Source: Lachnospiraceae bacterium (GTDB taxonomy: Bacteria > Bacillota > Clostridia > Lachnospirales > Lachnospiraceae). From it: a stretch of DNA of 64,000 nucleotides. The notes beneath the pieces are model-generated. The model worked only from the letters and a program-made list of their open reading frames with translations, was not told where the DNA came from and made no database searches. The translations under genes were made by a program, and so were the position numbers. Location of the stretch: the NCBI GenBank assembly GCA_017450065.1, contig JAFSYI010000023.1:29794-93793 (forward strand), written 5' to 3'. Positions 23,380 to 32,609 of the stretch are shown piece by piece; the stretch's first letter is position 1, and each line of letters begins with the position of its first letter.

Positions 23380-26103
23380 ATGAAGCATATAAATCTCGGT
23401 ATAGTTGCCCATGTTGATGCGGGTAAAACGACTCTGACGGAAGCAATGCTGTATAAGGCAGGAAATATAAGGAAGCCCGGACGTGTAGACTCAGGGGATA
23501 CATTTCTGGACACAGGTGAACAGGAACGGGAACGGGGGATCACGATCTATTCCAAACAGGCAGAGCTTCTGTTTGGAGAGTTCGGGATAACGCTTCTTGA
23601 TACGCCGGGACATGTGGATTTCTCGGCCGAAGCTGAGAGTGTTCTCCAGGTACTTGATTACTGTATCCTTGTGATAAGTGCGGATGACGGAGTCAAGGGA
23701 CATACCATGACTCTGTGGTCACTGCTTAAGGAGTATGGTATACCTGTTTTTATTTTTATCAATAAGCTTGACCGGCCGGGGATGGACAGAGACGCCGTAC
23801 TTAGGGAGATCAGGGGAAGGCTCGACGATAACTGTATCGATTTTTCGCATCTGTATACCGATGACAGCGCAATTGAAGGTGAAGGACCGGGATTTACGGA
23901 TGAGGATTACGAGTCGATCGCCATGTGTGACGAAGAGCTCATGGATGAATATCTTGCATCGGGCAGTCCTGTAAATGACGTGCAGATCGCTGAGCTTATA
24001 GCGCAGCGTAAGCTGTTTCCGGTGCTGTCCGGATCGGCGCTTAAGCTTGACGGGGTTGATGGCCTTATTGATTCGATGGGTAGATTTACGTTGATTAAGG
24101 AATACCCGCAGCAGTTCGCGGCAAGGGTTTATAAAATTACAAGGGATCCGCAGGGTAACAGGCTTACTCATCTTAAGATAGAAGGCGGAGTATTGCACGG
24201 ACGGGATGTGGTCGGTGAAGAAAAGATCAACCAGATAAGGATATATTCGGGAGACAGATATGAGACCGTTCCCGAGCTCGGAGCGGGAAGGATATGTACG
24301 GTTACCGGACTTAACGCAACCGGACAGGGCATGGGCCTGGGAACACTTAAGGGAACCAATCTTCCGATACTTGAACCGGTACTCTGCTACAGGGTGAGTG
24401 CGGATGACGGAACGGATGATTCCGTGCTTCTTGGAAGGCTTCGGACTCTCGAGGAGGAGGATCCCCAGCTTAAGGTTGAATTTGATGAGAATAACAGACA
24501 GATCCTTCTTCGTGTCATGGGTACGGTTCAGCTTGAAGTGATCACGGAGACCATGAAAAAGAGGTTTGGAACAGGTATCAGATTCGATACAGGATCGGTT
24601 GTATATAAAGAGACAATAGCATCAGCTGTGGAAGGCGTGGGACATTATGAGCCGTTAAGGCATTATGCGGAAGCACATATCCTGCTGGAGCCCCAGCCAA
24701 GGGGAAGCGGACTAAGCTTTGATACCGCCTGCAGCGAGGACGTTCTTGACAGGAACTGGCAGCGTCTTATCCTTACTCATCTTAAGGAGAAGGTTCACAG
24801 AGGTGTGCTCACGGGTGCACCGGTAACCGATATGAAGATGACCCTGCTTACGGGGAAAGCACATCTTAAGCATACCGAGGGGGGTGACTTCAGGCAGGCT
24901 ACCTACCGTGCTGTAAGGCAGGGGCTTATGTATGCAGAGAGTATTCTTCTGGAACCATACTATTATTACAGGATAGAAGTCCCTGTAGACTGTGTGGGAC
25001 GGGTGATGACGGATATAGAGAACATGAAGGGAAGGGTTGAAGCACCGCAGATAGAAGGGGATTCGGCCGTGCTTACAGGCACGGCTCCCGTTGTGTGCAT
25101 CGGTAATTATGCAAAGGAGCTTGCGGCATATACAAGGGGAACGGGATCGGTCTCACTGAGCATTGCGGGATACGGTCTGTGCCATAATCCCGAAGAGGTT
25201 ATCGAAGAGGCAGGCTACTTACCGGAATCGGATATAAGGAATTCACCGGATTCTGTATTCTGCGCACACGGGGCAGGTTACGTGGTCCCATGGAATGAGG
25301 TATATGACAATATGCATCTTCCGCATGCGTACGATCCCGGAAAGAATAATTACGGAGCTTCAGGCGCCGGTGACGGGGTGATACAGAATGCGGAGGACGC
25401 TGACGGATACGGTACCGGACAGGGAGCATCCGGATTCCGGGCAAGACTTAATGAGAACGGGAAAAGCAGCGGACAGAGCGCATCCGGATCCATAGGAACT
25501 GATGAGATAGATTCGATCCTCAATAAGACCTTTTACGCCAACAGCGATTCGACCGTAAAGGCCGAGGCCGAGAAACGTAAGGGAGTGGGAAAGGTGTCCG
25601 GTGCCAATGTTGTGTCCACAGGCGGAAAGATAAATGACCCATATGATGATTTTAAGTATAATCCGGTTAAGAAAAAACAGAAGTACCTGCTCGTCGACGG
25701 ATATAACGTTATATATGCATGGCAGGAGTTAAGAACTCTTGCCGAAACAAATATTGATGGCGCAAGAGACAGACTTACCGATATCATGCATAATTACTGC
25801 GGAGCGGTTGACAGTATCGTGGTCGTTGTCTTTGATGCATATAGGGTTAAGGGAAGAAAGGCATCAGCGATCTCGGACGGACGGTTCAGGGTAGTCTATA
25901 CCGGTGAAGACGAGACGGCGGATCAGTACATTGAGAGATTTGCCAACCGGAACGGACGTAAATATGAGATCACGGTCGCCACATCGGACAGGCTTGAACA
26001 GATCATCACAAGAGGAAATAACTGTTATCTGATCTCTTCCCGTGAACTGGAAGCCGTGGTCAGGGATGAACTGAACAGACTGATGAAGGGTTATTCCACA
26101 TGA
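23380..26103 (+). CDS. Tet(M)/EF-G-like ribosomal GTPase fused to YacP/Rae1-type NYN nuclease domain
   Basis: A 907-residue protein. Residues 1 to about 640 form a translation GTPase of the Tet(M)/EF-G class: G1 AHVDAGKTT (10-18), switch I ERERGIT, G3 DTPGHVD (74-80), G4 NKLD (128-131), then EF-G-like domains II-V ending near CAHGAGYVVPWNEV. A low-complexity Gly/Ser/Asp-rich linker (about 640-765) leads to a C-terminal NYN domain (768-907) with VDGYNVI (Asp773), VFDAYRVKG (Asp819), DETADQYIE (Asp848) and ATSDRLEQ (Asp870), matching YacP/Rae1. Rae1 cleaves mRNA in the ribosomal A site and Tet(M) works in the same site, so the fusion suggests ribosome clearance or mRNA surveillance rather than classic tetracycline resistance. 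GGAGAAGG precedes the ATG. Confidence 0.88.
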   Translation: MKHINLGIVAHVDAGKTTLTEAMLYKAGNIRKPGRVDSGDTFLDTGEQERERGITIYSKQAELLFGEFGITLLDTPGHVDFSAEAESVLQVLDYCILVISADDGVKGHTMTLWSLLKEYGIPVFIFINKLDRPGMDRDAVLREIRGRLDDNCIDFSHLYTDDSAIEGEGPGFTDEDYESIAMCDEELMDEYLASGSPVNDVQIAELIAQRKLFPVLSGSALKLDGVDGLIDSMGRFTLIKEYPQQFAARVYKITRDPQGNRLTHLKIEGGVLHGRDVVGEEKINQIRIYSGDRYETVPELGAGRICTVTGLNATGQGMGLGTLKGTNLPILEPVLCYRVSADDGTDDSVLLGRLRTLEEEDPQLKVEFDENNRQILLRVMGTVQLEVITETMKKRFGTGIRFDTGSVVYKETIASAVEGVGHYEPLRHYAEAHILLEPQPRGSGLSFDTACSEDVLDRNWQRLILTHLKEKVHRGVLTGAPVTDMKMTLLTGKAHLKHTEGGDFRQATYRAVRQGLMYAESILLEPYYYYRIEVPVDCVGRVMTDIENMKGRVEAPQIEGDSAVLTGTAPVVCIGNYAKELAAYTRGTGSVSLSIAGYGLCHNPEEVIEEAGYLPESDIRNSPDSVFCAHGAGYVVPWNEVYDNMHLPHAYDPGKNNYGASGAGDGVIQNAEDADGYGTGQGASGFRARLNENGKSSGQSASGSIGTDEIDSILNKTFYANSDSTVKAEAEKRKGVGKVSGANVVSTGGKINDPYDDFKYNPVKKKQKYLLVDGYNVIYAWQELRTLAETNIDGARDRLTDIMHNYCGAVDSIVVVVFDAYRVKGRKASAISDGRFRVVYTGEDETADQYIERFANRNGRKYEITVATSDRLEQIITRGNNCYLISSRELEAVVRDELNRLMKGYST

Positions 26104-26107
26104 TATC

Positions 26108-26141
26108 TACAGTGAACAGATTATTTGTTCCGTTCACTGTA
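26108..26141. repeat. Dispersed palindromic repeat, copy B
   Basis: TACAGTGAAC (26108-26117) and GTTCACTGTA (26132-26141) are perfect 10-base arms around an A/T-rich centre. It lies between two convergent genes, 5 bases after the fusion gene's stop and 11 bases before the aroA end, where it may serve as a shared hairpin for both transcripts. Confidence 0.75.
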
Positions 26142-26151
26142 AGTGGTGCAT

Positions 26152-27573
26152 TTATTGTACTGTTATGGAATCCAGCACATCAAAATAATCCTCAAAGGTT
26201 TTACGGCAGCACATAGGATTGAGAATTGTTACCCCCTGAACACGCAGTCCGGCAAGGGCAAATGCCATTGCGATCCGGTGATCGTCGTAGGTCTCTATTT
26301 CTGCTCCGTGCATGGACTGTGGTTTTATATGGATACCGGTATTGCCGTCAATGGCCGTACATTCACAGCCAAGACGGTTAAGCTCGTTTGTTATGGCATT
26401 CAGCCTGTCGGATTCCTGGAAGCGTATATGTCCGATATCATGTATGGCAGAAGGAGATGATGCAAATGCCGCCACAACTGCCATCGTCATTGTCTGGTCT
26501 GAATAATCCTTCATATTGATGTCGATTCCGGGATAGATTCCGTTAACGGGAGGGTTCAGTATAACTCCGTCCGGATCATCCTCCGTACTGCATCCAAGCT
26601 TTTCCATAGTCCTGATAAACTGAAAATCTCCCTGCATGGAATAAGGATGTACTCCACGTACCTGCATGATCCTGCCGCATATGGGAGCCATTGCATAGAA
26701 ATAACAGGCCGCCGACATATCCGGTTCGATATCATAGACAGAGGGGTTGTTTATCTGCCATACGGGTGTGTGAACAGTATTTTGGTCCTGCACGTCATTA
26801 CCGCAGATGGGATCTGCCTGTGTATGATTTTGTCCATATCCGGTGAGGATCTCTACCGTATTGCCCTTTCTTGTGTATCCCAGTCCAAACTGAGACATCA
26901 TGTTAAGAGTTATGCCGATATACGACCCTGTTGTCCTCGAACCCTCAAGCTTTAGGGTAAGACCGTTCTTAAGAAGAGGAGCAGCCATGATGATCGCGCT
27001 TGCGAACTGGGAACTGACATCGGTATTGCTGCTCATTTCAGATACATTGACCCCGGAGGATCTTATAATGAACGGAAAATGGCCGTCCTCCTCCGTGCAG
27101 GTTATTTCCACGCCCGCACGTCTTAAGTCACTTATCAGAGGCTCCATGGGACGTTTGCGCATCTGTTTGGATGAGTCAAGATGATATTCCCCGCCTGCAA
27201 ATGCAAGAAAGACGGTAAGGAACCTTGCGGCCGTTCCTGCGCTTCCTACATTTAGCGAAGGGATGCGGCGCTCTGTATCTTCCCGGCTGACATTTTCGCC
27301 GGGTATGGCCGGTAAAATACCCGGTATGGTCCCGGCACCGCCTTCTATGGTGACGGTCTTTGCTTCTTCATTGATATCAAGCCTGTATCCCAGGGTATTT
27401 AAGCAGGATAAAAAAGCCCGGGAATCATCACTGAAGAGTACGCCGGTAAGCGTACACTTTCCCCTGCACATTGCGGCAAGCAGGAGTGCCCGGTTGGTTA
27501 TGCTCTTGGAACCGGGAACCGTGACCGTGAATTTTTTTCCGTTTCTGAGAGGCCTTACAGAGTATTTATCCAT
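26152..27573 (-). CDS. aroA: 3-phosphoshikimate 1-carboxyvinyltransferase (EPSP synthase)
   Basis: A 473-residue shikimate-pathway enzyme that transfers enolpyruvyl from PEP to shikimate-3-phosphate. Signatures are PGSKSITNRALLLAA, LNVGSAGTAARFLT, the SSQFASAI block, DIEPDMSAACYF, HIRFQESDRL and DDHRIAMAFALAG, in order. It is somewhat longer than the usual 430 residues because of loops near residues 80-95 and 245-265. I prefer ATG 27573 (MDKYSVRPLR), with AAAGGA about 11 bases upstream; ATG 27594 would add seven residues and has a poorer site. It lies downstream of the HD-domain gene on the same strand and no other aro gene is nearby. Confidence 0.93.
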   Translation of the reverse strand: MDKYSVRPLRNGKKFTVTVPGSKSITNRALLLAAMCRGKCTLTGVLFSDDSRAFLSCLNTLGYRLDINEEAKTVTIEGGAGTIPGILPAIPGENVSREDTERRIPSLNVGSAGTAARFLTVFLAFAGGEYHLDSSKQMRKRPMEPLISDLRRAGVEITCTEEDGHFPFIIRSSGVNVSEMSSNTDVSSQFASAIIMAAPLLKNGLTLKLEGSRTTGSYIGITLNMMSQFGLGYTRKGNTVEILTGYGQNHTQADPICGNDVQDQNTVHTPVWQINNPSVYDIEPDMSAACYFYAMAPICGRIMQVRGVHPYSMQGDFQFIRTMEKLGCSTEDDPDGVILNPPVNGIYPGIDINMKDYSDQTMTMAVVAAFASSPSAIHDIGHIRFQESDRLNAITNELNRLGCECTAIDGNTGIHIKPQSMHGAEIETYDDHRIAMAFALAGLRVQGVTILNPMCCRKTFEDYFDVLDSITVQ

Positions 27574-27622
27574 AATGTACAGCGGTCCTTTCATAAAACA
27601 TATTTTTTTCCGATGAAATTCG

Positions 27623-28210
27623 CTATTCTATAAGATTTCCCCTGCCGATGTGGTCTTTTATGATCGCGTCGGTGACTTCATACAGCTTCTCCGATCCGGG
27701 CCTGGTTTCACTCTGACGTCTGTATACCTGTGAGGCATGAACGCCGTGCTCTCTCCAGTCACTTCCTCCGTTGCTGTTGTTAAGGATAAGAGGCTGCAGA
27801 TTATCCATGGCGCGCGCAAACCTTGCCTCTGAGGTTTCCTGAGCCTCGAATTCGTCAAACAATGCGGAAAGTTCATCCTTCTGATCCTCAGGCAGCAGGG
27901 AGAATATCCTGTCCCTGGCGGCTGACTCGCGTGCTTTCTGTGTTTTTTTTGCATCCGGATCGTAGGCATAGGTATCACCTGCGTCAATCTCAACTATATC
28001 ATGTATCAGGCACATGAGCATGACTTTTCCTATGTCAACGGGTTCGTTGGAATACTCCTTCAACAGATATGCCATTATTGCCATATGCCATGCATGCTCC
28101 GCATCATTTTCATTTCTGCCGTGACCGGACAGATGGGTCTGCCTGAAGACATTTTTTTCTTTATCTATTTCAAGCGCAAAATCAAGCTGGTGTTTTAATC
28201 TGTCATCCAT
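27623..28210 (-). CDS. HD-domain phosphohydrolase (YfbR/HDDC2-like nucleotidase)
   Basis: A 195-residue HD-superfamily protein. The metal ligands are visible as NENDAEHAWHMA (His), LIHDIVEIDAGD (HD pair and following acidic helix) and the late ARAMDNLQPL Asp. The arrangement matches the HD_3/5'-deoxynucleotidase-like group, so hydrolysis of a nucleoside monophosphate is the likely reaction. Start ATG 28210 has GGGAGG about 10 bases upstream; the reading frame extends to 28255 but that ATG lacks a site and overlaps a palindrome. It is followed by aroA 49 bases downstream, probably cotranscribed. Confidence 0.82.
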   Translation of the reverse strand: MDDRLKHQLDFALEIDKEKNVFRQTHLSGHGRNENDAEHAWHMAIMAYLLKEYSNEPVDIGKVMLMCLIHDIVEIDAGDTYAYDPDAKKTQKARESAARDRIFSLLPEDQKDELSALFDEFEAQETSEARFARAMDNLQPLILNNSNGGSDWREHGVHASQVYRRQSETRPGSEKLYEVTDAIIKDHIGRGNLIE

Positions 28211-28235
28211 TGCTGCGTTTTCCTCCCGGATTTTT

Positions 28236-28263
28236 CCTGAATCATAATATATCATGATTCAGG
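28236..28263. promoter_or_regulatory. Palindrome upstream of the HD-domain gene
   Basis: CCTGAATCAT (28236-28245) and ATGATTCAGG (28254-28263) are perfect inverted arms separated by 8 A/T bases, located 26-53 bases upstream of the HD gene start in the divergent region with the CYTH gene. It may be an operator for a dimeric regulator or an mRNA hairpin just before the ribosome binding site. Confidence 0.45.
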
Positions 28264-28450
28264 GGTCAAAACTATACTTTTTTATGATTGCAAAACCAAA
28301 ACCACATTTACAGGTGATGAAATATGCCGGTCTGTATTCACAAAAACAGGATTTTACTTGTTACATGAACCTAATATTGATACAATGGATATGTCTGCGG
28401 CAGAGGCAGTGCTGATCATAAAACAGAATTGGGACTTAAGGGGCGGATCT

Positions 28451-29011
28451 ATGGGTGTTGAGATTGAGAAAAAATTTCTGGTTAAGGAACTTCCGGCCGG
28501 ACTTTCGGAATACCCTTTTCATGTGATAGAACAGGGGTATCTTAACGTTTATCCGGCAATAAGGGTAAGGCGTGAGGATGATGTATACTACATGACCTAT
28601 AAGGGTGATACGAATGGCCCGGGAATAGGGAAAACAGAATACAATATGCCTCTTGACCGGGAATCGTATGAGCATATGGTTACAAAGGCAGACGGAAACA
28701 TGATCCGTAAGAAGAGATATCTGATCCCTCTGAACGGTGATGCGTTTTCCGGAGAATATAAAGACACACATCCCGGACTCGTTAAGATGATGGAAGAGGG
28801 AGAGATCAGGATAGAGCTTGATGTTTTTGATGACCCTTTTAAGGGATTTGTAATGGCGGAGGTTGAGTTTCCCGATGAGGAAGCGGCGGCTGCCTACGTA
28901 CCTGCCGGGTGGTTCGGTGAGGAGGTAACCGGTGACTGCAGATACAGTAACGCACATATGTCAATGAAGAATGCAAAGCTTTCCGGGACGGCTACGGATC
29001 ATGAAGCATAA
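28451..29011 (+). CDS. CYTH-domain protein (triphosphate-tunnel metalloenzyme family)
   Basis: A 186-residue CYTH domain protein. The hallmark EIEKKFLV is at residues 4-11, and alternating charged strands follow (IRVRREDDVYYMTYKG, IRKKRYLIP, GEIRIELDVF, MAEVEFPDEE), consistent with the tunnel of triphosphate-binding residues. Small bacterial CYTH proteins are tripolyphosphatases or related phosphohydrolases; adenylate cyclase activity is less likely. ATG 28451 is preceded by AAGGGG and opens MGVEIEKKF, the usual family N-terminus, so I reject the in-frame extension to 28358. Confidence 0.88.
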   Translation: MGVEIEKKFLVKELPAGLSEYPFHVIEQGYLNVYPAIRVRREDDVYYMTYKGDTNGPGIGKTEYNMPLDRESYEHMVTKADGNMIRKKRYLIPLNGDAFSGEYKDTHPGLVKMMEEGEIRIELDVFDDPFKGFVMAEVEFPDEEAAAAYVPAGWFGEEVTGDCRYSNAHMSMKNAKLSGTATDHEA

Positions 29012-29061
29012 AATATATGTGCTGTTTTGAATAGTTCGTATACATATGAGAGGAACAGGAT

Positions 29062-29814
29062 ATGAAAGCGGTATCATGGAATGTAAACGGGCTGAGAGCC
29101 TGTGTGGACAAGAATTTTATGGAGGAATTCAATAAGCTGGATGCGGATATCTTCTGCCTGCAGGAGACGAAGCTACAGGAAGGTCAGATAACTCTCGAGC
29201 TTCCGGGTTATTACCAGTACTGGAATTACGCCGATAAAAAGGGATACAGCGGAACGGCGGTCTTTACGAGGCAGAAGCCTGAGAACGTTACCTACGGCAT
29301 GGGGATAGACGAGCATGATCATGAGGGCAGGATCATAACGCTTGAATTCGAAGAGTATTTCTTTATCACGGTTTATACGCCGAACAGTAAGCAGGAGCTT
29401 GAACGGCTCGGGTACAGACAGCACTGGGAGGATGATTTCAGAGAATACCTGTGTGCCTTAAAGGAGAAAAAGCCGGTAATATTCTGCGGAGACCTGAATG
29501 TTGCGCATAAGGAAATCGATCTTAAGAATCCCAAGACAAATCACCGCAATGCAGGCTTTACGGATGAAGAGAGGGGTAAGATGACCGAGCTGCTGAATGC
29601 CGGCTTCGTTGATACATTCAGATATTTCTATCCTGATATGAAGGATATTTATTCGTGGTGGTCTTACCGCTTTAAGGCAAGGGAGAAGAATGCCGGCTGG
29701 CGTATTGATTACTTCATTGTATCCGATGATTTCAGCGACAGGATAAAGGATGCGAAGATACATACGGATATCTTCGGTTCGGATCACTGTCCGGTCGAGC
29801 TTGATTTTGTATAA
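29062..29814 (+). CDS. exoA: Exodeoxyribonuclease III / AP endonuclease
   Basis: A 250-residue Mg2+-dependent DNA-repair nuclease. All key blocks are present: SWNVNGLRAC, CLQETK (Glu metal ligand), GYSGTAVFT, YTPNSKQ, FCGDLNVAHKEIDL (Asp/Asn pair), WSYRFKAREKNAGWRIDYFIVS and GSDHCPVEL with the catalytic Asp-His. Length is exactly that of the ExoA/XthA family. ATG 29062 lies behind AGAGGAACAGG. It acts in base-excision repair; neighbours show no functional link. Confidence 0.95.
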   Translation: MKAVSWNVNGLRACVDKNFMEEFNKLDADIFCLQETKLQEGQITLELPGYYQYWNYADKKGYSGTAVFTRQKPENVTYGMGIDEHDHEGRIITLEFEEYFFITVYTPNSKQELERLGYRQHWEDDFREYLCALKEKKPVIFCGDLNVAHKEIDLKNPKTNHRNAGFTDEERGKMTELLNAGFVDTFRYFYPDMKDIYSWWSYRFKAREKNAGWRIDYFIVSDDFSDRIKDAKIHTDIFGSDHCPVELDFV

Positions 29815-29976
29815 CTGTCTTAAAAACGTGAGACATTTAAACCTGTTCCGGACAGCTGAAAATGATACTCAAGCTTGCCTGAACGGGATGAATGTTATAG
29901 AATATTATGGTGTTTAAAAAAGTATTTATACCGGATAAAAGAAGGAATGTTAAGCAGGCAGGATGGGGAGAGTAAG

Positions 29977-31452
29977 ATGAGGATCGGATTCGATAATGAA
30001 AAATATTTAAAAATGCAGTCAGAGCACATAATGGAGAGGATAGACAAATTCGGTGACAAGCTGTATCTCGAATTTGGCGGCAAGCTGTTTGATGACTATC
30101 ATGCTTCGCGTGTCCTGCCCGGATTTGAGCCCGACAGTAAGCTGAGAATGTTAATGAAGCTTAGCGACAGGGTTGAGATCGTCGTTGTTATCAATTCGGG
30201 CGATATTGAGAAAAATAAGATCCGGGGGGATCTGGGCATTACCTATGATGAGGATGTTATACGTCTGATAAAGGAGTTCGAGAGCCGCGGTCTTTATGTC
30301 GGAAGCGTAGTACTTACCCAGTTCAGCGGACAGGGCGCTGCAGAAGCGTTTCAGGCACGGATGGAAAAGAAGGGATACAGGGTATATCATCACTACAGGA
30401 TAGAAGGATATCCTTCCAATGTTGCCCTTATAGCGAGCGATGAAGGCTTCGGAAAGAATGATTATATCGAAACCTCAAGACCGCTTGTGGTTGTTACCGC
30501 TCCGGGTCCCGGAAGCGGCAAAATGGCTACCTGTCTTTCACAGCTGTATCATGAGAATAAGAGAGGCGTCAAGGCCGGGTATGCAAAGTATGAGACCTTT
30601 CCTATCTGGAACATTCCGCTGAAGCACCCGGTGAACCTTGCATATGAAGCGGCAACGGCAGATCTTAATGATATAAACATGATAGACCCGTTCCATCTTG
30701 AGGCATACGGGAAGACAACTGTAAATTATAACAGGGATATAGAGATATTTCCCGTACTGGATGCGATATTTGAAGGGATATACGGAAGCAACCCGTACAA
30801 ATCACCGACGGATATGGGCGTGAATATGGCCGGGAACTGTATTGTGGATGATGATGCCTGCTGCGAAGCGTCCAGGATGGAGATAATACGCAGGTATTAT
30901 GCAACCCTTAATGCTGTTGTCAAAGAAAAGGCCATAGACAGTGAAGTTCTTAAGCTTGAGCTTATCATGAAGCAGGCGGGGATAACGCCGGAAGACCGTA
31001 AGGTTACCGTTGCAGCCAATAAAAGAGCCGAAGACCTGCAGGTTCCCTGTGCCGCGATCGAGCTTGATGACGGCCGCATCATAACCTCGAAGACTTCGGA
31101 CCTTTTGGGAGCATCCGCTGCACTTCTTCTTAATGCCCTTAAGGAACTGGCAGGGATCGATCATGATCTTCATGTAGTTTCGAGGGAAGCCATCGAACCT
31201 ATACAGACGCTTAAGACCAAGTATCTGGGCGGTCATAATCCAAGGCTTCATACGGATGAGATACTGATAGCGCTTGCCACTTCGGCCGTGAGCGATAAGA
31301 ATGCAAGGGAAGCAATGGAGCAGCTCCCGAAGCTGAAGGGATGCCAGGTGCATACATCGGTAATGCTTTCTGCGGTTGACATCAATACCTTTAAGAGACT
31401 GGGAGTGGATCTGACCAGTGAACCGGTGACCAAGCCCAAAACGAAGGAATAA
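29977..31452 (+). CDS. DUF1846 family protein
   Basis: A 491-residue cytosolic protein matching the DUF1846 family by its start MRIGFDNEKYLKMQSEHI, by VVINSGDIEKNKIRGDLGI, the P-loop-like TAPGPGSGKMATCLSQLY (residues about 178-195) and the YLGGHNPRLHTDEILIALA block near the end. The family is common in Firmicutes and Fusobacteria; its biochemical role is not established to my knowledge. The Gly-rich loop suggests nucleotide binding. ATG 29977 has GGGGAG 6 bases upstream; an earlier in-frame TTG at 29875 is not credible. A weak promoter (TTGCCT 29875, TATAGA 29896, spacing 15) may drive it. Confidence 0.9.
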   Translation: MRIGFDNEKYLKMQSEHIMERIDKFGDKLYLEFGGKLFDDYHASRVLPGFEPDSKLRMLMKLSDRVEIVVVINSGDIEKNKIRGDLGITYDEDVIRLIKEFESRGLYVGSVVLTQFSGQGAAEAFQARMEKKGYRVYHHYRIEGYPSNVALIASDEGFGKNDYIETSRPLVVVTAPGPGSGKMATCLSQLYHENKRGVKAGYAKYETFPIWNIPLKHPVNLAYEAATADLNDINMIDPFHLEAYGKTTVNYNRDIEIFPVLDAIFEGIYGSNPYKSPTDMGVNMAGNCIVDDDACCEASRMEIIRRYYATLNAVVKEKAIDSEVLKLELIMKQAGITPEDRKVTVAANKRAEDLQVPCAAIELDDGRIITSKTSDLLGASAALLLNALKELAGIDHDLHVVSREAIEPIQTLKTKYLGGHNPRLHTDEILIALATSAVSDKNAREAMEQLPKLKGCQVHTSVMLSAVDINTFKRLGVDLTSEPVTKPKTKE

Positions 31453-31464
31453 ACAGACCGGACA

Positions 31465-31528
31465 TTTAATCCGGAAGCAGCCCCGGTTTTGGAGATCCCG
31501 AGCTTAAGATACCCAAATCCGGATTAAA
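31465..31528 (+). repeat. Long-range dyad ahead of the nucleotidyltransferase gene
   Basis: TTTAATCCGG (31465-31474) and CCGGATTAAA (31519-31528) are perfect 10-base complements flanking 44 bases with some internal pairing. The right arm ends a few bases before the AAGGAG of the 31545 gene, so folding could influence its translation or the intercistronic mRNA stability. No T tract follows. Confidence 0.4.
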
Positions 31529-31544
31529 GAATAAGGAGATAAAA

Positions 31545-32528
31545 ATGGACAAACCTGTACTTGTTATCATGGCAGCCGGAATGGGTTCAAGATACGGTGG
31601 CCTTAAGCAGATAGACCCTGTTGACGGACAGGGAAACAAGATAATCGACTTTTCAATCTATGATGCGATCCGCGCAGGATTTAAGAAGGTCATATTCATA
31701 ATAAAAAAGGAGAACGAACAGGATTTCCGTTCCTGCATAGGAGATGTGGTAAAGGACTATATCGATGTTGAATATGTATTCCAGGAACTGTCCGATATAC
31801 CGGACGGAATGACAATACCTGAGGGCAGGGTCAAGCCATGGGGTACGGCGCACGCCGTTCTTAGCTGCCGTAATGTAATAAACGGTCCCTTTGCTGTTAT
31901 TAACGCGGATGATTTCTACGGAAAGGAAGCCTTCAGGATAATATATGATTTTCTTGAAGGCTGTACCAGGGATAAGACTTCCGGAGTTGAGAACGCCGGT
32001 GCGGAGGGATGCAGTTCCTGCGGAAAGGATAAGGATGCTGCGGATAAATATGCCATGGTAGGATACAGGCTTAAGAATACACTGACCGATAACGGATATG
32101 TATCAAGGGGTGTATGCAGCATTGACAGTGACGGTTACCTTGTCGATATCGTTGAGAGAACCCGTATCGAGAAGAATGGTGAGGGAGCGAAATTCACCGA
32201 GGATGACGGAGTGACTTATACGGATATAGATCCCGAAAGTATTGTTTCAATGAATATGTGGGGATTTTCAAAGAGCTTTATAGATGAGATCAAAAAGAGC
32301 TTCGTCGAATTCTTCGAAACGATCGTACCGGGCAATCCGCTGAAGGCAGAGTGCTATCTTCCGGGAGTTGTGGATGAACTGCTTAAGTCCGGTAAGGCGA
32401 CGGTCAGGGTACTTAAATCATCGGACAGGTGGTTCGGCGTAACCTATAAGGAAGATAAGCCCTTCGTAATGGATTCCGTCAGGGCACTTAAGGATAAAGG
32501 TGAGTATCCGGAAAACCTGTGGACCTGA
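31545..32528 (+). CDS. NTP-transferase family nucleotidyltransferase
   Basis: A 327-residue nucleotidyltransferase with the Gly-rich signature VIMAAGMGSRYGGLKQIDPV, the uridyl/adenylyl-pocket GTAHAVL and the metal motif INADDFYGKEAF. This matches the broad sugar-phosphate nucleotidyltransferase fold, in a subgroup often annotated only as nucleotidyltransferase. The C-terminal part contains SMNMWGFSKSF and PLKAECYLPGVVD, which are also seen in that subgroup. It likely makes an NDP-sugar or a related activated metabolite, but the substrate is not predictable. AAGGAG precedes ATG 31545. Confidence 0.85.
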   Translation: MDKPVLVIMAAGMGSRYGGLKQIDPVDGQGNKIIDFSIYDAIRAGFKKVIFIIKKENEQDFRSCIGDVVKDYIDVEYVFQELSDIPDGMTIPEGRVKPWGTAHAVLSCRNVINGPFAVINADDFYGKEAFRIIYDFLEGCTRDKTSGVENAGAEGCSSCGKDKDAADKYAMVGYRLKNTLTDNGYVSRGVCSIDSDGYLVDIVERTRIEKNGEGAKFTEDDGVTYTDIDPESIVSMNMWGFSKSFIDEIKKSFVEFFETIVPGNPLKAECYLPGVVDELLKSGKATVRVLKSSDRWFGVTYKEDKPFVMDSVRALKDKGEYPENLWT

Positions 32529-32566
32529 TCTGTGAAAAGATGAGCCGGACAGAGACAACATTTACT

Positions 32567-32601
32567 TATAGTAAACGAAATAAATAATTTCGTTCACTAT
32601 A
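32567..32601. repeat. Dispersed palindromic repeat, copy C
   Basis: TATAGTAAACGAAAT (32567-32581) and ATTTCGTTCACTATA (32587-32601) pair with one mismatch around the same 5-base loop as copy A1. It lies between the convergent nucleotidyltransferase and SGNH-like genes. Confidence 0.8.
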
Positions 32602-32609
32602 AATACAGT

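Noticed and set aside
23380-26103. Classical acquired tetracycline-resistance gene
   Set aside because: No mobile-element genes or leader peptide nearby, base and codon use like its neighbours, and a C-terminal nuclease fusion not found in classic Tet(M); resistance cannot be claimed from sequence.
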